This document shows positions 5,496-8,967 of a stretch of DNA of 8,967 bases, piece after piece. The stretch's first letter is position 1. Each line of letters opens with the position of its first letter. The position numbers and the translations under genes are program-made. Under the pieces are notes generated by a model. That model had not been told where the DNA came from, did not search any database, and was given only the letters and a program-made list of their open reading frames with translations. Source of the stretch: an uncultured Bilophila sp. (GTDB taxonomy: Bacteria > Desulfobacterota > Desulfovibrionia > Desulfovibrionales > Desulfovibrionaceae); contig CABKMN010000093.1 in the NCBI GenBank assembly GCA_902373525.1, forward strand, positions 1 to 8,967, in the 5' to 3' direction.

Positions 5496-7199
5496 ATGCC
5501 GACATCCACGCTCCCCTACCGTTACGCCCACGCCTCCACCGAATCCATGACCGGCTATTTTTCCTGCGAGCCGCCGGAAGACCTGTCCTTCGAGGACGCC
5601 CTCGCCCGCCTTGAGGCCGCGCCGCTCGACGAATTCCTCCACCGCCACCTGCTCCGCCGCATCGCCGCCATGACGCCGGACGAGGCGGCCTCCCTGCGCG
5701 ATCCCGAACGCCCCGTACTGATGGCCCTGCTCCGCGAGACGGGGTTCCTGCATACGGCCTTCGCCGCGCTTCTGGAGGACGCCGACGACGCCGGACTGGA
5801 ACGGCTGGAGGCCGTCACCCCCCTGCCCTACCTCGGCTTCGCCCGGAAAAGCCTTTCGGAAGCCGGACGGCGCGAACGGGAAACGCTCGCGGCATGGAAC
5901 GCCCTGTTCGAGGGCAACCTGTCCAACCACCATCCGCTGCCCCATCCCGACGACGTCGAACGTCCCCTGCCCGAGTATGTACGCGACGCCGCCGTTCCCG
6001 AGCCCGGACGCACGGCGGCGGACGTCCACGCCGAACTCGCCGTGCCCGGACAGCCCGTCTGGACGCGCCCCCCGGCCCAGAACACGGCGGCGGAAGCGCT
6101 GTCCTCGCTGGCGACCTGCGGCGTCATCGCGGGCACGGAAATGCGGCATGAATCCTCGCTGGCTCCGGTGGGCCTGCTGCGGAACTGGAACGTGGACATC
6201 GCGGTCCGCTGCGGCGGGCTCGACTACACCCTGCAAGGCGAAGCCACCACATGGGGACGCGGCGTTTCCATCGCCACGGCCCGCGCCTCCTATTCGATGG
6301 AGATGGTCGAACGCGCCTCGGCCTACCTTTCCGTGGACGGAAACGCGATCACCGACCGCCTCCACCCCTGCCCGCTGATCCGGGCCAGCCACGCCGATCT
6401 GCTCGCACAGGGCCGCAGGGCGCTGGACCCGCGCAGCCTGCCCATCGACGCCGCGTACCGCGAACAGTCCCTCTACTGGATGGAGGGCCGCGACGCCGCC
6501 GGAGACGCGGTGCTGGTTCCGGTGCAGGCCGTGGGCTTGTTCTGCAATCTCGACGAACCCGCCCTGTTCCTCTCTCCCGGTTCGACGGGCATGGCCTCCG
6601 GCAACACCCTCGACGAAGCCAAGGTCGGCGCGCTCACCGAAATCCTCGAACGCGACGCCGAAGCCACGGTCCCGTGGCGGCGCGACCAGTGCTTCACGCT
6701 CGAAGCGCACGGCGATCATCCTCTCGCCGTCCTGCTTGCGGACTACGCCCGCCGGGGCATCCACGTCTGGTTCCGGGACATGACCACCGAATTCGGCGTG
6801 CCCTGCTATCAGAGTTTCGTAACCGGAAGCGACGGTTCCGTAGTCCGCGGCGCGGGCGCGGGGCTTTCCGGTCCCGGCGCGCTGCTCTCCGCCCTGACCG
6901 AAACGCCCTACCCGTACCCCAACGGTCCGGCGTCCGCGCCCGTTCCGGCGGGGCTCGCACAACGGCGTCTCGAAGACCTGCCCGAGTATCGTCTCGATTC
7001 GCCCGCCCGGAACCTGCGTCTGCTGGAGGCCGTGCTCATTTCCCACGGACACGTCCCCGTCTACGTGGACCTGACGCGGGACGATCTGGAAATCCCCGTG
7101 GTCCGGGCCGTCGTACCCGGCCTTGAGCTGACGGCGGACTTCGACGTCTTCTCGCGTCCCTCCGTCCGTCTGTTCCGGCGGTATCTGGAGGGGAAATAA
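5496..7199 (+). CDS. YcaO-domain protein with a ~200-residue N-terminal extension
   Basis: This 567-residue cytoplasmic protein carries a YcaO domain at about 208-567. YcaO enzymes use ATP to activate backbone amides, making azol(in)es, thioamides or amidines in peptides, or assisting S12 beta-methylthiolation. Nucleotide/Mg-binding signatures are visible: S265-x3-E269-x2-E272-R after a G-R-G-V-S turn (254-258), then E374-x7-E382-x2-E385-R-D in GNTLDEAKVGALTEILERDA, and the C-terminal DLTRDD...VVPGLE (525-544). The protein ends RYLEGK and lacks the PxPxP C-terminus of many azoline-forming YcaO enzymes. Residues 1-207 are mostly helical-looking and acidic, match nothing I recognise, and could be a substrate- or partner-binding module. 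The start at 5496 is set by GAGGA (5486-5490) 5 nt upstream; an ATG at 5430 lacks such a site. No TfuA, flavin dehydrogenase, E1-like partner or precursor-like peptide is evident. I found no clear promoter in 5335-5495; TTGCC/GGCAA at 5440-5455 is a possible operator-like repeat. The YcaO fold is secure; the reaction and substrate are unknown. Confidence 0.9.
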   Translation: MPTSTLPYRYAHASTESMTGYFSCEPPEDLSFEDALARLEAAPLDEFLHRHLLRRIAAMTPDEAASLRDPERPVLMALLRETGFLHTAFAALLEDADDAGLERLEAVTPLPYLGFARKSLSEAGRRERETLAAWNALFEGNLSNHHPLPHPDDVERPLPEYVRDAAVPEPGRTAADVHAELAVPGQPVWTRPPAQNTAAEALSSLATCGVIAGTEMRHESSLAPVGLLRNWNVDIAVRCGGLDYTLQGEATTWGRGVSIATARASYSMEMVERASAYLSVDGNAITDRLHPCPLIRASHADLLAQGRRALDPRSLPIDAAYREQSLYWMEGRDAAGDAVLVPVQAVGLFCNLDEPALFLSPGSTGMASGNTLDEAKVGALTEILERDAEATVPWRRDQCFTLEAHGDHPLAVLLADYARRGIHVWFRDMTTEFGVPCYQSFVTGSDGSVVRGAGAGLSGPGALLSALTETPYPYPNGPASAPVPAGLAQRRLEDLPEYRLDSPARNLRLLEAVLISHGHVPVYVDLTRDDLEIPVVRAVVPGLELTADFDVFSRPSVRLFRRYLEGK

Positions 7200-7216
7200 A
7201 AAAGGCTGCGTCATAA

Positions 7217-7276
7217 ATGGTTGAGGCTTTATTGCTCGAAATGCCAAAGGAAGACCCAATGAAATGCCTCAATCAT
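7217..7276. repeat. Imperfect stem-loop just downstream of the YcaO gene
   Basis: ATGGTTGAGGC (7217-7227) pairs with GCCTCAATCAT (7266-7276) over 11 bp, with one G-U pair on the plus strand. The stem continues inward as TTTATTG (7228-7234) against CAAT-AAA (7257-7264) with single-base bulges, leaving a loop of about 22 nt. It starts 18 nt after the YcaO stop codon and has no T-tract. Confidence 0.5.
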
Positions 7277-7365
7277 GGAGTCCGCCAACGAAAAACTGGA
7301 TAACAGTCCGTATTTTCAGCATGCTGCGGAAATAAAACAACCGCATCCCATGACAGAGCCATCAA

Positions 7366-7414
7366 AAATCGGGGAGGGGAAACTTCATCCAGAAAATTCC
7401 CCTTCCCCAAACCT
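7366..7414 (+). repeat. Decayed fourth copy of the post-stop hairpin element
   Basis: Arm GGGGAGGGGAA (7371-7381) pairs with TTCCCCTTCCCC (7397-7408) with a single bulged base. Flanks AAAATC before and AAACC after match those of the element at 8911-8956. The inner stem is degenerate: ACTTCATCCAGAAAA no longer pairs well. It lies 171 nt after the YcaO stop, far further than the other copies lie from their genes. Confidence 0.6.
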
Positions 7415-7483
7415 GCCAACGCGGCTCGCGTCCACCCCATCCTCCTTAAAGACTTTTGACCGTATTGAATCCCCGCTCTCGGT

Positions 7484-7527
7484 TTTTCCTGTGGAGGAAA
7501 GTCGGTGTTCCTCCACTGAAAGGAAAA
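7484..7527. repeat. Two-part stem-loop, possible structured RNA or degraded element
   Basis: A perfect 9-bp stem, GTGGAGGAA (7491-7499) with TTCCTCCAC (7508-7516), has an 8-nt loop. It is extended by an outer 6-bp stem TTTTCC (7484-7489) with GGAAAA (7522-7527) across an asymmetric internal loop. No gene is adjacent, and no T-tract follows on either strand within a few bases. Confidence 0.5.
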
Positions 7528-7646
7528 GACGACAAGGGTGAAGAACAGGCGATGCACGGCAGAGCCGACATATCCAGAGAAAACGGTGTCGCCCCGCTCC
7601 GGCCAATTCCTTATTCCACCCCCTGTTCGCTCTCCGGCGAAAGGTA

Positions 7647-7664
7647 AAGAAGAAGAAGAAGAAG
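7647..7664 (+). repeat. Trinucleotide microsatellite (AAG)6
   Basis: Six perfect tandem AAG units sit in noncoding DNA about 135 nt upstream of the exported hydrolase-like gene. Such tracts can change length by slippage. No promoter boxes are visible around it, so an effect on expression is only a possibility. Confidence 0.85.
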
Positions 7665-7737
7665 AAAGGGGCCGGGCCTTCCCCCGGCATCCGGCGCAAT
7701 TCCCTTTTCCCCGCATTCACGGTAGGGTGCCCGACAC

Positions 7738-7762
7738 GACGGAGGTGCGCCTTCCGTCTTTT
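7738..7762 (+). terminator. Small hairpin with four T residues upstream of the hydrolase-like gene (weak terminator or attenuator candidate)
   Basis: GACGGAGG (7738-7745) pairs with CCTTCCGTC (7750-7758) over 8 bp with one bulged T and a TGCG loop, followed by TTTT (7759-7762). It lies about 35 nt before the GTG start at 7798. It could weakly terminate readthrough from upstream, or lie in the gene's own leader. The short T run makes it uncertain. Confidence 0.35.
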
Positions 7763-7797
7763 CCCGCAACCATCCTTGACGAACGCTCGGAGCCATC

Positions 7798-8901
7798 GTG
7801 ACGCGCCGTTTCATTTTTCTCTTTATTCTGTTGCTCGCCCTGAGCTGTCCGGCCTTCGCCGCGCCGAGCATTCAGCCGGGCTTCAAGACACTGGGCATCT
7901 GGGACCCGACCACCGCCGTGCGGCTGGACCTCGCCGTCTGGTACCCCACCCATTCCTCGCCGTTTCAGGTGGACTACGGGGACTGGAGTTTCTCGGCGGC
8001 GCGCGGCAGGCCACCGCTCGAAGGCCGGCACCCACTGATCGTGCTGTCCCACGACGTCGCCGGTTCCCGCTTTTCCCTGCATCAACTGGCGGCGGAGCTG
8101 GCCCGCAACGGTTTCGTCGTGGTCGCTCCCACCCATCCCGGCGACAACGTGGACGGCATGGACACCCTCTTCACCGCCGCGCAGGCGACGAACCGGGCCG
8201 GGCAGCTCACGCTGACGCTGGACCTTGCCCTGAGCCACCCGGAAATGGCCCCGATGGTCGATCCCCAGCGCATCGGCGTCCTCGGCGTCGGTCCGGGCGG
8301 CACGGCGGCCCTGCTCCTCGCCGGAGCGCGGCTGGACGCCACGGGCTGGCCCATCTACTGCGCGGGCAAGGAAGACTCCCCGGACCCCTACTGTACGCCG
8401 TGGGCCCGGCAGCGCATGGACGTCTTCGCCGCCACCCCCAAGCTCAACACGGCCTACCGGGATCGCCGTGTACGCGCCGTCGCCGCCGTCTCTCCCTACT
8501 ATCCCATGATGTTCACCCAGAGCAGCCTGTCGCGCATCCGTATTCCGCTGCTCCTGCTCCGTGCGGAGAAAAGCCACCTCTACACGCTCCAGCATGCCGA
8601 ACGCCTTCTGAGCGCCATGCCGCAGCCTCCTCAGCTCGGGATGCTCCCCAACGCGAACGCCGCCGCCCTGATGTCTTCCTGCGGGGACAACCTCAAACAG
8701 ACACTCCCCGAAATGTGCCTCGCCGTGGAGGCCTCCCGACGAGAAGCGGTACAGGACAAGATGGCCGCCGAAGCCGTAGCCTTCTTCCTCAAGCACCTCG
8801 GCACGCCCAACCCGCCGCCGCTCCCGCCCGAACCCGAAGACGAGCCCCAAGTCACCGCTCCCGCGCCTGAGAAGCACCCCGTCAAAAGGCGGAAGCGCTA
8901 A
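7798..8901 (+). CDS. Exported alpha/beta-hydrolase-fold protein (predicted dienelactone hydrolase/PAF-AH-like), probably catalytically inactive
   Basis: This 367-residue protein starts with GTG at 7798 behind GGAG (7789-7792). It has a Sec signal peptide with basic n-region (R3, R4), hydrophobic core 5-15 and a likely cut after AFA (residue 21), so it is probably periplasmic. The body follows the predicted dienelactone hydrolase pattern (COG4188 type): AVWYPT, PLIVLSHDVAGSR (79-91), FVVVAPTHPGDN (106-117), RIGVLGVGPGGTAALLLAGA, RRVRAVAAVSPYYP, then IPLLLLRAE (249-257). Where the family has the nucleophile elbow GHSxGG, this protein has G163-V-G-P-G-G168, so serine becomes Gly165. The usual acid after the next strand is not evident (AEKSHLYTL), and the usual AGH histidine region reads PNANAAALM (284-292). 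Cysteines C188/C199 and C295/C307 could form two disulfides. The tail (about 326-367) is proline-rich and ends KRRKR. The fold call is good; the loss of activity is read from motif alignment by eye. The role is unknown. Confidence 0.85.
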   Translation: MTRRFIFLFILLLALSCPAFAAPSIQPGFKTLGIWDPTTAVRLDLAVWYPTHSSPFQVDYGDWSFSAARGRPPLEGRHPLIVLSHDVAGSRFSLHQLAAELARNGFVVVAPTHPGDNVDGMDTLFTAAQATNRAGQLTLTLDLALSHPEMAPMVDPQRIGVLGVGPGGTAALLLAGARLDATGWPIYCAGKEDSPDPYCTPWARQRMDVFAATPKLNTAYRDRRVRAVAAVSPYYPMMFTQSSLSRIRIPLLLLRAEKSHLYTLQHAERLLSAMPQPPQLGMLPNANAAALMSSCGDNLKQTLPEMCLAVEASRREAVQDKMAAEAVAFFLKHLGTPNPPPLPPEPEDEPQVTAPAPEKHPVKRRKR

Positions 8902-8910
8902 GAAAAGATT

Positions 8911-8956
8911 GGGGAGGGGAGAGAAACTTTCTAGAGAAAGTTTCTCTCCCCTCCCC
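8911..8956 (+). terminator. Long perfect hairpin, likely (bidirectional) terminator after the hydrolase-like gene
   Basis: Arms 8911-8931 and 8936-8956 pair perfectly over 21 bp around a TAGA loop. The stem starts 9 nt after the stop codon at 8899-8901. It is preceded by GAAAAGATT and followed by AAACCCCACCC, the same flanks seen (in gene direction) at the hairpins after the NlpC/P60 and M20 genes. The inner stem sequence differs from those copies. There is no T-tract. Confidence 0.75.
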
Positions 8957-8967
8957 AAACCCCACCC

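Larger units (their letters stand above)
7200..7797. other. Gene-free interval with low-GC left end and several inverted repeats
   Basis: I find no convincing coding sequence in these 598 bases. Short open frames on both strands (for example 7275-7541 plus and 7273-7716 minus) lack family motifs, have no good ribosome site and overlap each other. GC over 7201-7380 is about 46% by hand count, well below the flanking genes. Contents: an imperfect stem-loop at 7217-7276, the perfect 10-bp palindrome CAGCATGCTG at 7317-7326, a decayed copy of the terminator-type hairpin at 7366-7414, a two-part stem-loop at 7484-7527, six AAG repeats at 7647-7664, and a small hairpin with four T residues at 7738-7762. 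A remnant of a mobile element or a noncoding RNA locus is possible but not shown. Confidence 0.55.

Noticed and set aside
5331..7259. A 642-codon minus-strand open frame antisense to the YcaO gene
   Set aside because: Low-complexity Gly/Arg-rich translation without motifs. The plus-strand YcaO frame has a ribosome site and clear domain motifs.
7275..7541. 88-codon plus-strand open frame in the gene-free interval
   Set aside because: The frame crosses the decayed hairpin element and the stem-loop at 7484-7527, and shows no motif or good ribosome site.
7273..7716. 147-codon minus-strand open frame in the gene-free interval
   Set aside because: A Ser run encoded by the AAG repeat, no recognisable domain, no credible ribosome site, and overlap with several inverted repeats. 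Left as noncoding.
7837..7848. Possible lipobox (ALSC, residues 14-17) in the hydrolase-like protein
   Set aside because: The -3 position is Ala and -2 is Leu, not the usual pattern, and a good signal peptidase I site (AFA before residue 22) follows.
1..8967. CRISPR array, tRNA, rRNA, phage or toxin-antitoxin genes
   Set aside because: No regularly spaced repeats, cloverleaf-like sequence, phage structural motifs or paired small toxin-antitoxin frames were seen on either strand.

Overview
The window is high-GC bacterial DNA (roughly 65 to 70% in the genes) with seven protein-coding genes and no RNA genes. Gene content points to a sulfate- or sulfite-reducing member of the Desulfovibrionaceae (Desulfovibrio/Bilophila-like). 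The main clues are a PxxKW-type cysteine-rich small protein, a YqeC-type selenium accessory protein, and long G/C-rich bidirectional hairpins after stop codons. The lineage call is inference from remembered family distribution, not from a search.

Layout, left to right. Minus strand, 85-3307: an operon read mnmG (tRNA U34 modification) -> yqeC (selenium-dependent hydroxylase accessory protein) -> NlpC/P60 lipoprotein (cell-wall endopeptidase). The genes are 2 and 14 nt apart, and the operon is closed by a perfect hairpin at 18-67. Minus strand, 3619-4845: an M20 (DapE/ArgE-like) metallo-hydrolase with its own hairpin terminator at 3563-3608. Minus strand, 4985-5257: the PxxKW cysteine-rich protein, with a recognisable sigma70-type promoter and two tandem T-tract terminators. 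Plus strand, 5496-7199: a 567-residue YcaO-fold protein with a roughly 200-residue N-terminal extension, divergent from the PxxKW gene. Then about 600 bp without a convincing gene (7200-7797), lower in GC at its left end and rich in inverted repeats. Plus strand, 7798-8901: an exported alpha/beta-hydrolase-fold protein of the predicted dienelactone hydrolase/PAF-acetylhydrolase-like type whose catalytic residues appear to be lost, closed by another long hairpin at 8911-8956.

How the genes relate. mnmG, yqeC and the lipoprotein are probably co-transcribed. MnmG and selenium metabolism can meet at tRNA U34, where the MnmEG product can be selenated, but no other selenium gene is present here. 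The YcaO protein has no TfuA, dehydrogenase or E1-like partner in the window, so its substrate is unknown. The adjacent cysteine-rich small protein is a possible but unproven partner.

Most notable points: (1) three intact and one decayed copy of a modular hairpin element with conserved outer arms and a different, co-varying inner stem in each copy; (2) the triad-less alpha/beta-hydrolase; (3) the orphan YcaO with a large unassigned N-terminal region; (4) the structured, gene-free 7200-7797 interval.
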